Assembly: GCA_039602395.1 (NCBI GenBank)
Contig: JBCNJP010000024.1
Location: 5,859,524 to 5,923,523, forward strand
Source of the DNA: Deinandra increscens subsp. villosa
Lineage: Eukaryota; Streptophyta; Magnoliopsida; Asterales; Asteraceae
Direction of reading: 5' to 3'
Length of the DNA: 64,000 nt
The position numbers were made by a program, and so were the translations under genes. The notes under the pieces were generated by a model, which made no database searches, had not been told where the DNA came from, and saw only the letters and a list, made by a program, of their open reading frames with translations. Below, one piece after another: positions 48,036-60,293 of the stretch. Within the stretch, counting starts at the first letter, position 1. Every line of letters begins with the position of its first letter.

Positions 48036-50446
48036 AATCTGGATTGTTTGCAGACGACTTAACTCAGATGGATGATGATCAGTTGCATAAATTAGATTTG
48101 GATTGGCAATTTGCTATGCTAGTTGAACGAGGAAGAAGATTTCTGAGGAAACATGGAAAGAAATTTATTATTCAAGGAGAAAAACTTGGTTTGGATAAGT
48201 CGAAACTCAAATGTTACAAATGTTCCAAGCTAGGACATTTTGCTCGTGAGTGCAATCAATCATCACCTGAATCGTGTACTTCGGATAAGAAATGTCATAA
48301 TAAAGAAGTTAAAGCTATGATATCTCAAGCTGGTGAAGGTTATGATTGGTTTAAAGATTATCCGGATGAATCTACATTTGTATGTCACTCCCAAGCAATT
48401 GATGCTAGTAAGAATTCTATGTTTGAATCTTGTTTCACTAATGATTCACATATAGCATTGGTAGCAAATGCTCAAGTGGAATCGAGTGAGTCTGGATCTG
48501 AATCAAGTAACTCTGAAGCAGGTGGGTATGAATCCGTGTGTGAGTTTTGTTAACAAAAAGATACTCGAATTCAAAGTTTCATCAAGGAGAATGAGTGTCA
48601 GTGTGCTAAAATCAAAAGAAAAGACGAAGAGTTGGAAGTTTACAAGAAGAAATGTCAAAGTTCTGATGAAATTTGCAATACAAATGTGAACTTACACAAA
48701 CAAAAGAGTTTGATGTTGCAAGAGTTAGAAGATCATAAGAAACAGTTGTCAAAAATTTGTCTTCAAACTGATCAGCAAAAATTACAACTTCAACATGAGA
48801 ATGATGAGTTCATGACAAAGATTGTCATGTTAATTGCTGAGAATGAAAGGTTGGTAAAGGAAGTTGAAGAATATAAGTTTCAAGCTAAAGATGTTTATGA
48901 AGATTTCGATAATCTATTTTAGAAATAAAAAACAAGGGTGGAAGCACTTAAGAAATCTAATGATGAACTACAACAAGCATTTATTGAAGTTACTGCTGAA
49001 AAACTTCAATACCAAATAGTTCATTCTGAACTAAAAGATAAAGTCATAAGTTTGAAAAAGGAAAACAACTTGTTAACACAAAATGTTGAAGTTTATAAAG
49101 AAAGGGTGGATAAGGTTACACAAGAAGTGTATGATGCTCATGATGATATCCGAAGAGAAAAGTCGTTAGTTAATAGTCCATCTGAGAAGTTGATTCAATC
49201 ATAAAAGGTTTTGAGTGACGCACAGAAGACAATATCTGATTTGCATATTGAAACTTTAGATCATAACCGTCAATTGCATAACTTGAATAATTCGCATTCT
49301 TTTGCTAGTTATTTGTGTCAAGATGATAGCTTCAAGAAGGTGTTTGGAGGAGAAGACTTTATTCGTATTCCACATCTAGTTATTCAAACTGAGCCTCTTG
49401 TTGATCTAAGTACTTATGATAAAAAGCAAGATTATTCTGAGTTTGCTCCTGAAAAAGCTGACTTGAAGACATCAAAGAAATCAAAGAAGGTAGTGGAAAA
49501 AGAAGAACGTCTGATTGATAAATCACCATCACATTTTGTTTCTGGTGGGTTATTTCAGAAGAGGGAGTTATTTCTATTGGAAAACAAGTTGAAAAAGATG
49601 AAAAGCAGTTGAATGAATACCATGTTGCTGCAAAGTTGGTCGAAGCTAACAAATTATAGGATATTAAAGCTTTATTCAATCAAGCTGCTAAGGTTGGTCC
49701 CTCAAGTTCTCGAGTTGATCTATCCAAGCTACCAGGTTACAAATGTTCAGGATTGGGTAGTGAGGGTAAGCATTTTGAGAAAAAAGACAAGAAGCCTGTA
49801 TCCAAGAAGATTCAAAAAGAAAAGAAGGATACAAGTTTGGATCAAATTTATCTTCTGGCCCAGGTGTTTATTTCTACAATGGAAAAAGGATTTAAGAGGT
49901 AAAAACCAAAAGAAGGATATCTCTGAAGGTCCTTCCAGAGCTGGTCAACAGATCAAAGAATCTTCGTCATCTGGATCAAATACTATTCCTCAAAGTCCTA
50001 CTTCAAAATGGGTTCATGCTAATCATTTTCAAGTGTTGAGGATTTTTATGATGATTTTGATTCTGAAAGTATGTGTCGTGCATTTCAGGACAGGCGGAAA
50101 CCAAAGCGATCATATCGCGTGTGCTATCAATATTGCCTTCGTGGCCATATGGCACGAGATTTTCCTGAAATAGCAAACCATTCTATTTATGGAAAATCTA
50201 CCACATTTATTGATGTATCTGGCAGGGTTTTTACTGAGTCAACACCTTCACATTTTCAATCTAAAAAATAAACAAGTTTTCAAAAATGCTTCAAGTGTTG
50301 GTGGTTCATCACATGATGATGATTCAGTTCATTCTGAAAACTAAAAAATGCAGTGGCGACCTAAGGTGGTAAGTAAGGCTACAAATGATTTTGTTGAAGA
50401 AACTGGTCGATCAGAAGCTGTGTGCTTAGGGTCATTTGAATACTAA
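48036..50446 (+). pseudogene. Element E gag, C-terminal two thirds (broken)
   Basis: Frame 48044-48553 has the DLDWQFAMLVERGRR motif and a knuckle CYKCSKLGHFAREC; then coiled-coil pieces 48632-48922, 48938-49204 and 49211-49612 separated by stops, a Lys/Ser-rich part with frameshifts, a degraded second knuckle near 50118-50160 (final Cys lost) and the family C-terminus EETGR, ending TAA 50444-50446. The UBN2-type domain is missing because the copy begins at the inverted junction with M. Homologous to element A throughout. Confidence 0.8.
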
Positions 50447-51106
50447 TCAATTAAATCAAGTGTGAAGTTTCTTCAAGAAGACCTGTTGGTGATTGTGAAG
50501 TTCAAGCTTCAAAGCAGTTACTGATAGTGGAGTCTCCTGCGTAACTTAAATTGAATGCTTCACATTACAAAACTGAATATTTTTTTTCTGAAAGCTTAAA
50601 CTGAAAGGTATCGGTATCGATTGGTTAATAGTCTTTCTTTTACATTCCGTATATAGTTTAAGGGAAGAAAATTGAAAAACCAAAAATAGTGTCTTTGTGT
50701 TTTGTTAAAATAAAAAATCCAAAAATAGAGTTTTCATTTTAAGGGGGAGAAAAACAGAAAAATACAAAAACATTGAAAAACAAGAAAAATACAAAAACAT
50801 GAAAAAATGAGAAATTGTATCCAACATAATTAGGAAATGATGGTACATTGGCTTACGTGTCTGACTCATGGATAAAATATATAAAAAAACATAAGATCAT
50901 TGCTCGATGTGCTTGGTAGGCTCGGTATTAAATTAGAAAGTATTCAGATGTGATATACATTAAATATTAATGCTTGACCAAGTGGACAACATTTTGAAGC
51001 ATATTTCAAGATATTGAAAAGATATATGAAAAAGAAAAATGGGAAGTCATTGTGTATACATGTGTTCGTTTTGCAAAGATTTAAACTTGTTTGATTTTTT
51101 TATTTT
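50447..51106 (+). other. Element E 3' noncoding region, proximal
   Basis: Includes the purine block TTTTAAGGGGGAGAAAAAC near 50737-50755, as in A. No ORF of interest. Confidence 0.6.
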
Positions 51107-51346
51107 GTCAAACGATCGGACTTTCTCTGCGTATCGAAAGATCGACCTGATTGTTGTTCGTTTGACGTTCAGCTTTATTTTCTTTGGTGTTTCGTAGAAC
51201 TCTTCGGACTTTCTCTGTGTGTACGGGAGTACCGACCTGATTGTTATTGGGTTATACAATTTCAACTTGTTTTTATTCTCTTAATTTGTTAAATCTGAGG
51301 CCTTATCTGCGCATCGAAAGATCGACCTTAAGGTAGACGATTTAAC
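51107..51346 (+). repeat. Hairpin array of element E (three units)
   Basis: Outer arms: GTCAAACGA 51107-51115 with TCGTTTGAC 51158-51166 (perfect); GTAGAACTC 51194-51202 with GGGTTATAC 51249-51257 (one mismatch, one G-U); GTTAAATC 51288-51295 with GATTTAAC 51339-51346 (perfect). Cores match those of A and D. Confidence 0.85.
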
Positions 51347-52177
51347 ATTCTTATTTCTTTTTACATGGAACACAGTTGACTATATCATGAATACAGGCAC
51401 TATGTGTTAAATCACAAGTGAAATCACAAAGTGTGATAAAGAAATGTATATCTGAGTATGTCTGATAGTGTGGGGTACACTGGTCAAAGCAATCTAATCA
51501 ATACAATAACATATCCAAATGTTATGAGTATGATTGTGCCTGAGTTTAAGATGGACAAATTATACCGGTAATCGACATGACTTGTGTGTTGAAGTAAATG
51601 AAATTGAAGTGTAGTTCAGCATGTTATGTTCAATATGATCCAAGTTGTGATCTTTCTCGCAAAAGACAAAAATAGTGTCGGATTTTGTATTGCATTTATG
51701 TTTCATTTCTGAAAATTCCAAAAGATTTTAGGTGTGTTTTAGCAAAAACTTAGAAAAATCAAAAAGATTTTCGGTGTGTTTTAGTGTAAAGTTTCAAAAA
51801 GCCAAAATGATTTTGTTTCTTATTTGTTTTCGACTGATCGATACTAGATACAAAATTATGATTTCAAAACTATATCTTGGATCCTCGAAGAGAAGTTTTT
51901 GCGCCATGATTAAATTAATTTTCAAAAGAAAAGGAAAGTCGTGTTCCTATCTTCTGAAATTGCAGGTTCTGTGTGACAAGACTCAAGCATGGTGAAAGGG
52001 GGAGTTTGTAGTATCTTTCACAAGTGGATCTTGAAGTTCAACGATTGTTCAAGACTGATCCAGCCATGCAAGTTATATTTCTGACAAGATTTCAAGCTGA
52101 CGATCATATGCAGCAATGTTGAAGATTGAAGACTAAAGTTTAGTTATAATAGATACACTACACTAAAAGGGGGAGTT
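51347..52177 (+). other. Element E 3' noncoding region, distal, with two purine tracts
   Basis: Collinear with 8557-9357 of A. GAAAGGGGGAGTTTGTA at about 51994-52010 and AAAAGGGGGAGTT at 52165-52177; only the second adjoins the LTR. Confidence 0.7.
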
Positions 52178-52500
52178 TGTCAGAGCATATTCCTATGCTA
52201 CATTGTGTCTCGTGTATTGTATCTAGATTAGATCATCTTTGTGAGTCCGAGAGTCAACATACCATGGTAGTCGTACCATGTACCAATTGGTACGCCCGTA
52301 CCAATTGGTCCGCCAGTTGGTACGCCGGCCAGTATGTTACTATAAATAGTTCAAGTTAGAGAGAGTTCATGAGTTCTCTGAGTTCTATCTTCTTAACTGT
52401 GTGTAGCTCATAGTGTTTCTCTCTCTAGAATTGTAATTTCTAGGTGATTCAATAAAGCAAGCCTTTATTTACATCGCTGTAATCGTTGTGATCGAATCAT
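52178..52500 (+). repeat. Element E 3' LTR
   Basis: Starts TGTCAGAGCATATTCC, close to the A LTR start. The U3 has GTACCAATTGGTACG palindromes (52275-52335) just before CTATAAATAG (about 52341). The 3' boundary is estimated. Confidence 0.65.
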
Positions 52501-52623
52501 GAGGTAGTAATATTCGTTCGTATACTTATAGAATTTGAGAGTGGTTGAGATTACTAGACGGCTGATTGTATGTGTGAAATGTGTTTGTGTGTATGCAATT
52601 TAAATATATATTTGTATTTATTA
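52501..52623. other. Unassigned AT/GT-rich segment
   Basis: Separates the E LTR from the MITE; nothing recognised. Its last nine bases (TATTTATTA, 52615-52623) are the left target duplication of the MITE. Confidence 0.5.
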
Positions 52624-53310
52624 GGAAAATTGACATATATTAATCCCAGTTATCACCTATTGGCCGATAATAATCCTAGTTACTGTTTTTCTCCACAACA
52701 ATCCTAGTTATTAACATGTCGGCCTGTATTGATTTGCCGTTAAGTTTTGACTAACGGTGTTAAATTGTTGCTGACTGAGCGTCCTAGTAAGATCCTACGT
52801 GGCATTTTTTATAAAATAAAAGATTTTATAAAATAAAAAAATAAACGAAGCTCTAAGTGATTAAAAAAAGGCTTTTAATAAGCTTTTATGAAAGTCGCAA
52901 ATGAGAAAATCGATAGGGCGAATTTCGAATGCGACAAATTCTATGGGTTAATATTGATTTTTGGAGCTGCAATTTTTTTTAACAGCTTTATTCACTGAAA
53001 GCCACAACAAGGCAATAGGGATACAACACCAAATACATACACCGAATTTTGAACGATAAATTTTTTTTTTATTATTAGGGCTTTGCTTTTTTTTATTTTA
53101 TTAAAATTAAAAGATTTTTTAAAATAAAATACCACGTAGGATCCTACTAGGACGTCCAGTCAGCAAAAATTTAGCACCGTTAGTTAAAACTTAACGGCGG
53201 ATCAATACAAGCCAACTTGTTAATAACTGGGATTATTGTGAGGAAAAACAATAACTCGGATTATAATCAGCAAATAGGTGATATCTGGGATTAATATAGG
53301 CCAATTTTCC
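52624..53310. mobile_element. Mutator-like MITE with ~220-bp terminal inverted repeats
   Basis: 687 bp. Ends GGAAAATTG...CAATTTTCC; the inverted repeats extend about 220 bp with scattered differences (both carry ATATTAATCCCAG and ATCCTACGTGG). It is flanked by the 9-bp direct repeat TATTTATTA (52615-52623, 53311-53319). A 9-bp duplication and long TIRs fit the Mutator superfamily. No transposase, so non-autonomous. Confidence 0.88.
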
Positions 53311-53319
53311 TATTTATTA

Positions 53320-54290
53320 TTGTTTATGGTTCTTATATCCTTGTTGTGGATGGCATAATTATCAGTAAGATGGCGTGAAAAATTCACTGTGTGAATATAT
53401 GGGTATTTATTGGTGTCGGTGTTACATATGGTCCTACTATCCCTAAAACAAAATCGCCTACTACACCTAGTATTGACATAGTAAAAGCCCATGTAGATTA
53501 TTCCGATGATGACCACAACATGGTTGAAGGTGATTATGAGACAGTACATGCCGCACTTCCAAATTTGATCCTCATATGTTTCAAAAATTGTAAAACTGCT
53601 TTTGTTATGGAAAGCATTAAATGAAATGTACGAAGGAACTAACGAAGTAAAAGAAAACAAGAAAGATGTCTTCAAACAAATAAACGAGAACTTCTCGCAC
53701 AAAAATGGTGAGAGTATGAATGCTTAGTATCTTCGTTTCGTCCAACTTCTTGATGAATTAATTACAGGGAAATGATGTTAAGGTGGAAAATGGTGACATC
53801 ATCAGGAAATTTTTGATGTCACTGTCAGATGTTTGGAGAGTTTATCTTGTAAGCATCATGTACAACAAGGACCTCAAAACTCTGAAATTAAGTGAACTTC
53901 ATGGGATTCTGAGTGCCCATGAGATGGAAATAAGGAAAAAGACAGGTGCTTTAGGCAAACCTACAAATTTACCACTTCCAACCTCCACAACACTCATCGC
54001 TGCTCATGAAGACAGAAGTCAATTCAGTGATCAATCTCCTATGATCACATATCCGACATCACCACGAGGTAGTGAATTCATGACTCACTTTTATAACATC
54101 TTTGCCAGTGTTGCAGAGAGCAGTCATGGAGGGTTCACTAGTTCAGATCTAGAACGCTTTAGTGATGAAGACCTGGAAGACATGGGCATCAACACACAAC
54201 CGACGATGATTCAATACAACAGTCATGGGAATGGATCTAGTCTAGCAGATGACATTCAAATTGTAGATCCAAGTCCTGCATTTTCTACTG
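53320..54290 (+). pseudogene. Copia-type gag fossil
   Basis: Frames 53391-53624 and 53783 onward keep UBN2-type motifs: a KALNEMYEG-like stretch near 53610, and GDIIRKFLMSLSDVW followed by KDLKTLKLSELHGILSAHEME. Stops and shifts between 53624 and 53783. No zinc knuckle found. The right limit, where gypsy-like gag begins, is approximate. Confidence 0.6.
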
Positions 54291-54611
54291 CTTATACTAC
54301 CTGTGTTGACAGACCCAGAATGTCTACATTCAGGGAATCTGCCACGAATCTTGGGGGCACCACTACCTGGGATGCTAGTAACATCCTTGAGACTCCTAAT
54401 CTTAATACTCGTACTAATGAATCTGTGCAGGACGCAGGTCTAAGCCCAATAGTGGCAAGAGAGCTCGAGTGTTCCTGGAGTGGTCCAGCCTATCCCTGAA
54501 GTAGCACCATTGAGCCATCGACTTTCAATGTTTGCTCCCCCAATATGTGACGTGGAAATACCGAAGAGATTTCAGACTCCCAGTATGAAACTATACGATG
54601 GCACAACTGAC
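54291..54611 (+). pseudogene. Tat-like gypsy gag N-terminal fragment
   Basis: After a frameshift near 54480, the reading FAPPICDVEIPKRFQTPSMK then LYDGTTD is a recognisable gypsy gag motif. It is cut exactly by the LTR of element G at 54612. It is probably part of the same gypsy element whose RNase H appears at 62400. Confidence 0.65.
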
Positions 54612-54965
54612 TGTAAATCACGTATTCGATCTTGCTAAGACATGATTGCTATCGGATTCGGTACACAACGAGTAAATAAATGATTCTTCGATTGATTCAC
54701 TAGATCGTTTACAAGAGAGGGATTACATAGAGAACACACTATGAAAAACACACAGTTAAGCAATAACTCTCACAACCCTACTCTCTCTAAACGAACTAAA
54801 CTATTTATACCAAACTGTCCAGCGTACCATCTAACCAACGTACCAGATGGTTCGTGCGTACCATCAGGTCCGCCACTGGTACACTGAGACCAGTTTTTAC
54901 AAAACTATTAATTACAAAGACCAAACACCTAGACCTAGCACTAGACATCAAAACATGCTCTAACA
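54612..54965 (-). repeat. Element G 3' LTR (minus)
   Basis: The minus strand begins TGTTAGAGCATG (54965) and ends GTGATTTACA (54612). Polypurine tract AAGGGGGAGTT at 54976-54966. TATAAATAG near 54815-54806 on the minus strand, with GGTACG/CGTACC motifs just upstream in element sense (54825-54890). Same motif family as E. Confidence 0.85.
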
Positions 54966-55095
54966 AACTCCCCCTTGTCTTGTGCTAGTCTTCAGAAGCT
55001 TTTGCCTAAGTCTTCTTCCAATGCTGTGTTCGGTTGTTCCCAGCATGAATTCAAAATGCAAAACATACTCTAACCACACGTTGAAATTGCAAGGC

Positions 55096-55720
55096 TTATT
55101 CAGCATGTTCAGCCTTATACAGAATATTGTTGTGATAGAGCTTCTTTATATCATGTTTGGACAAATTAATCAACCACATTGGATCATACAGTCTAACCAA
55201 TTTGTTCTGCTCTTTAACCACCACCACTGCTTCTCCAGTATTTTCATCATAATACCACCATCTTAAAGTTTTGATAAAATCTTGTTCGATCTTCTTCAAT
55301 GGAATTTTCTTCAGTTGAATCAGCTTCTTGTACTTTAAAATCACAATAGGTTTTCCAGTGATTGGATGAATATCAATAGGATGTTCAACATACTTCGGTC
55401 TTTGTGGAGTTAAGAATCTAAACTTGCCTTGACATTTTTCTTTCAATTTATTTTTTGAAAATCTCAGCCAACTCATTACTTCCATAATTCAAGAATAGGT
55501 TTCTTGACAAATCTCTAACATCACAAACCGACAAAGTATTAAACCTTGTAGCATGCTTCAAATACATAACTCCAAACTCCTTTTTAATTGCATAGCATTT
55601 GAGTTCCGAGTCATACATCCAACTGATTATACCACCAGAAGCTTCACCACCTTTTCTGTCAAAATTTCCATAAACCTTAGGATCATCTGGATACTCTTCA
55701 GCGGTCATATCTTCTACTTC
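55096..55720 (-). pseudogene. Element G 3' ORF, C-terminal part (frameshifted)
   Basis: Frames 55708-55448 (MTAEEYPDDPKVYGNFDRKG) and 55485-55096 (KFRFLTPQRPKYVEHP, RWWYYDENTGEAVVVVKEQN) are joined by a shift near 55460. The stop lies ~118 bases before the PPT. It continues upstream beyond the solo LTR at 55726-58599. Basic, Tyr/Trp-containing; no domain I can name. Same position as the ORFs of H and I. Confidence 0.55.
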
Positions 55721-56908
55721 TACATTGTGACAATCCGACTTTTCAGGTCATTTTCTGACATTAACTGAACGTAAAACGTATTAAATGTTGTGTGAACATT
55801 TATGTGTTGACTTGTTGACTTTAGCAAATTAGGGTTTTGTGTGATTAATCACTACGAGCATCCACGGAAATCTAAACGTTTGAAATTCTACGATTTTATG
55901 TGGAATTATAACATATAAATACATATACATATGATTTAATGATATGTATAATATTGTGTAATTAAATGATTTAATTACAATTCATTATTTACAATGTATG
56001 TACTTTAAATATATGGGAGTTATAGATTTAAAAAAACCTATGATTTTATGTGAACTTTAAATAGAGAATTGGGAATTATTATTTATGATTTTAGGTAGTT
56101 GTTTAAGTTTATACCTCCTTATTAACGTTATACGTTTTATATATTTTAACGTTCCTTGTATATTCATTGTTTAATCATTCCTCCATTAACATTCGTTAGC
56201 CTCGTTATCCTTTATAAACTTGAGGGACTGTTTCTGCCAGTTATTAAATCATTGTCTTTGATAAAAACTTAATTAACCAGAAATGTAATTTCCTCAAACC
56301 TGGTGTCACCATGGTAACTTTGTGAGGGACCACTTGTGCCAATATGCTATACTTGAGAATTGAATGAAAATGGTAACAGTCGACTACTACGACCGAGATA
56401 CCCGCCTTCGCAATTACACGGCTTGATTTCTCAATCAATTGCACGTCCATTAGCTTGACCCCAATAATACAAAGGATCGATCATTGGCAAAACGTAACCC
56501 ACTCTCTCTTTCTCTAGCACTCGTTCTCTCTCTCGTTTGTTTTTATTTTTTTCAAGTGAACTGGGAATTCCGACCAAAACATCCACCAAATCACCACCAT
56601 TCAACATCCTTTGTGATCGTGGTTCGACTCTGAACAACCAGGTGCAAACAGAATTGAGTTTCGTGACGACGCTCAGTGTTCGCGTTCAAGGTTCGGGTTC
56701 GTTTTCGGCATCTAAAACACATCGCAACTCATCTCTGACTTGAGGTAAACGTTCCTTTGTGTCATTCGCATGATTTTTGGGTTCTTTTTCATGTTTTACG
56801 TTTTTCCGGCGACCGGAGCTAGGGTTCCGATCACCGGAATCCTGGGGTGAAGAAGATGACAAGGGACGGGTATGGGTTAAAAAGTTAAGGGTTCGGATAT
56901 TAAACCAG

Positions 56909-56987
56909 ACGCCAATCTGGCACAATGGTTTGGGCGCTGGGCTTAGTCACGAGAGGTTGGGGGTTCGAAACCCGTCTCCCACATTTT
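56909..56987 (+). ncRNA. tRNA-like Pol III unit 1 (A box, B box, T-run)
   Basis: TGGCACAATGG (56918-56928) resembles an A box and GGTTCGAAACC (56962-56972) is a near-perfect B box; arms GACG (56908-56911) and CGTC (56972-56976) could close it; TTTTT follows at about 56983-56987. About 68 bases, short for a full tRNA, so a degenerate tRNA or SINE-like head is likelier than a working tRNA. Confidence 0.5.
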
Positions 56988-57069
56988 TCTTCCTGTTTTA
57001 TTATGTAAATCAATTCCAGTCGCAATCTACACATAATATGCTGCGAATCGGATTCTTGACACCAACAGG

Positions 57070-57170
57070 CCCTTGGCCGAGTGGTCTGTACTCGGTGTCG
57101 TAACAGTGAGGTCTCGGGTTCGAATCCAAGGACCCCCAGACTTGCTGTTTTTGCTGTTTTTGCTGTTTTT
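57070..57170 (+). ncRNA. tRNA-like Pol III unit 2 (A box, B box, T-runs)
   Basis: TGGCCGAGTGG (57074-57084) is a perfect A box of the Leu/Ser tRNA type, GGTTCGAATCC (57117-57127) a perfect B box, and CCTTGG/CCAAGG (57071-57076, 57126-57131) could pair as an acceptor stem. Three TTTTTGCTG copies follow at 57146-57172, giving Pol III terminators. Too short for Leu or Ser tRNA with a long variable arm. Confidence 0.55.
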
Positions 57171-58604
57171 GCACTCTTTTGAGCCTCCAACCACTAGAAC
57201 TTCTACCGAAATTGTTCCTTGTCGTATCTTAAACCCGTAAAAATATAATTATGATGCTTAGGACTCGTAAATCCTATTTTGATTTATAAAATATGTTTAA
57301 CTTGTTATTTTAATCAAATATTTGTCTCAACACCTATATATATATAGTGACATAAAAATTTACATAAAAGGTAAAGTGTATAAATATACATACATATCTT
57401 GAGTAGATTAATATATAAACTTATATCATTGAAATTTATTGAAATAACCGAATATTTTATGAGAACTTTAATATATATATATACATTGTCCTCGCAATTT
57501 CGTTATTAACACTTCCTAAGCGTTTAGTAAATATATATATATATATATTTTATATATATATATAAATATATTATTTTAGAATATTTGAACTTGAAAAATA
57601 TATAATATTAATATATATTGTATTCTCTCGTACTATTTCGATAATCGCTCGGAATTGGCCCAAGTGCCATCCTCGACTTATTCCAAACTTCACGATCCTT
57701 CGTTTTTATCGTTTTCTTTAGACTTGATAGTTTATAGAACACACACACTTATACTTGAATGCTCGTTAGGTGATTGATTGCTTGCACAAGACTCGTTCTT
57801 GCTACTTGAATTAACTGTTTGTCTGGAAACTTTGCTGAGCAACCTAAGGTGAGTTTCACGGCCCCATTTTACTTATTTTAATCCTGTTAGGGGAGATTAA
57901 CATGCAAACACTTGAACTGTTAGATATATATCACCTGAATGATAGTGGCACACTTATGATAAAGCCCTCACTTTATAGTTACTGTCAATGTGGCATCAGC
58001 GGGAACTTATTTAGTAGATCTACTGGGTTTGACAGCCCCACCCGGGTCAGTCGCTCTGGCACGATTGGATATCGAACGGGTGTTATAAACTTCTTAGTCT
58101 TAACGAGGCACAATTGAACTTGTCGAGCTTCAGTAACTGGATAGCTAGTTTAACTAGTCGAACGTGCACTGATTTCTTGGAAATAGCCTAGCTAGCTATT
58201 GATATATTATCTGGATTTTACTGAACTGTTAAACTGTTGAACTGATTAAACCTGTGAACTCACCAACCTTTGTGTTGACACTTTAGCATGTTATATCTCA
58301 GGTCGCTAAACTGGATTGTCTGCCACGAGCTAGGATGCACCACATAAGGATTACTATTACCATGCATGCATCATAGACTTATTTATTTATCAAACTTATT
58401 AACTTTTGGTTTGCGCATGTTTTGGCGCTTGAACAATTATTACAACTTTGTCGATTACGCTTCCGCATTTAAAAACGCATTTACTCTGGTTTTACTTTTA
58501 CATTGCATATAGACTGTTCGTATGGCTAATGTGTTTGATCCTGGTTTGTCACGCTCCCAGCGGCGCGTTGTCGCGCGTGGGATTTTTGGGGGTGTGACAT
58601 ACAT

Positions 58605-60293
58605 GTTCTTCTTCAAAATCCATATCAACATCAGAATTTTCTTCTCTGTAGGGATCAGCAAAAGGAACTATATCAACAACATCCATATTCAATGCAAAAA
58701 AAGCCCTCAGTTGCTCTTTTGAATACGAATTAATAAATTATCCTACTCTCAGCTCAACTCTGGAAATCGGAGTTACATCATAAATTTCTTTCTCCGACGA
58801 CTCCCCCTGAGCTGTAGTAGATGGTCCAGCAGCAGCAGAAGATGTTCCAGCTGCACCAGCACCAGAACCATTACCACCAACTCCTCCTTCAGGGTCTGGA
58901 TCCTCATTCAAATATTTCATCACATCATCATCATCTCTACAACTTTCCTTAGGATTTGAACTTCTCTACCCCCGAGCAGGTAAGGATTTGAGTAAAAGAT
59001 CTAACTGCTTACCCAAAGATAGAGAAAGTTGTTGCAATTTAGCAATCTCCCAATCTTTTGTCTGATCTCTAGAAACCAACTCCTTGACCAGATTCTTTAA
59101 ACCTCTGATTTCATCAGCTTGCTGACGATTCGTTGATTCTAACTCATCAAGTCTGGCTTAATGTACTGCCAGCTTCAAATCAGTAGCAGAAATGGTAGAA
59201 GTTGTAGAAGAAGTAGCAGTGGAAGCAGAAGCAGTAGTTGAAGAAGGATTTTGAATAACAAGCTTTCTAACCGGTGGATTACTTCAGCTTTGAACATTAG
59301 CAGACTTTGTGGTTGGCTGTACTGGAAGTGAAGACTGATTAGACACTTTCTGCTTCTTACTCGGTGGACTAAGACCTGCTTTTCGAGCATCAGCAAGGAA
59401 CGAGCCCTTTTTCACTGTCAAATTCCTCTGAGCCATATGTTTAATATCCTTGCCCTTAGAAACCATAGGAGCTTTTCCTTTATCAGCAGTCTTGGTCTTC
59501 TGAACAGATTCCTCCAAAGCAGGATTGTAAGTTGGATCATCATCTTTATCCTCAACTTGTTTGGTTCTATTCTCATACTTCGAAGTATCCAGATTCTTGG
59601 ACTTCAAGTATTCGATGTGTTGCTTAAAACCTTTCTTCACTTGAATTCCTCTGGTATTATGCAAGATTGTCACATAATCACCAGAGTCTGAATCAGTATC
59701 CAACGAACTTTCACTAGCATCATCTCCAGAAACACCAGCATCATCATTCATTTCGTCATCCTAAACATTCACAACTTCAAGTTCATTTATAGCCTCTTGA
59801 ACAACATGCTCTTGATTTTCTTGCTGCACAGTGTCTTGATCATTTGCATCTTGATTTACTGGTTGCTCTTGGTCTTCTTCATCATTTACATCCTCATCAA
59901 CAGGATAACCTTTATGATCATTTTGTAACTCATCATCTGAACTATCCTCATGTCTGACAACATTATTAACAGGAGCTATATAATCAGTTTTGGCCAAGTG
60001 ACCAATCAAACGTTTAGTAGGAGGAGGTATATTCTCTGGACCTTTCCTCTTTTGATACACTGGAAGCTTACCCACTGCAACTTCATTCATATGCCTTAAA
60101 ACAATACATTTGCTGGATTCTTTGGAAGATTAGGATATAAATCATTGAAGATCATCTGAAGAAACCTTGGATACATAATGCTTTTGTTTTGTTTTGACAA
60201 TATATTGTCTTTCATGTAATTAAAGATCCATCCAGAAAAATTGAAGTCATGGTTCATGACCAAAGCATAGAAAAAGGATATAAACACGAACAA
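58605..60293 (-). pseudogene. Element G 3' ORF, N-terminal part (decayed)
   Basis: Frames 60293-60096 (DFNFSGWIFNYMKDN..., IMYPRFLQMIFNDLYP), 60090-59761 (Pro- then Asp/Glu/Asn-rich), 59751-59284 (acidic then basic, nuclear-signal-like KKQK), 59396-59175, and 58923-58738 (Gly/Ala/Ser-rich). The MYPRFLQ motif resembles anonymous retroelement ORFs I recall from Asteraceae. Several stops separate the frames. It continues at 55720 past the solo LTR. Function unknown; a Gag-independent third ORF is the neutral description. Confidence 0.55.

Larger units (their letters stand above)
55726..58599 (+). mobile_element. Solo gypsy-type LTR (2874 bp) with exact TSD
   Basis: TGTGACAATCCG...GGGGTGTGACA flanked by TACAT (55721-55725 and 58600-58604). 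Orientation is taken from the resemblance of its start to the minus LTR at 12417. It carries two tRNA-like Pol III units (listed separately), (TA)n tracts at 57340-57620, and no gag or pol. ORFs of 60-110 codons within it are unsupported. It interrupts the element G ORF. Confidence 0.85.

Noticed and set aside
56909..57135. Functional nuclear tRNA genes
   Set aside because: Boxes are good but the bodies are shorter than real tRNAs and the arms do not all pair; kept as tRNA-like units only.
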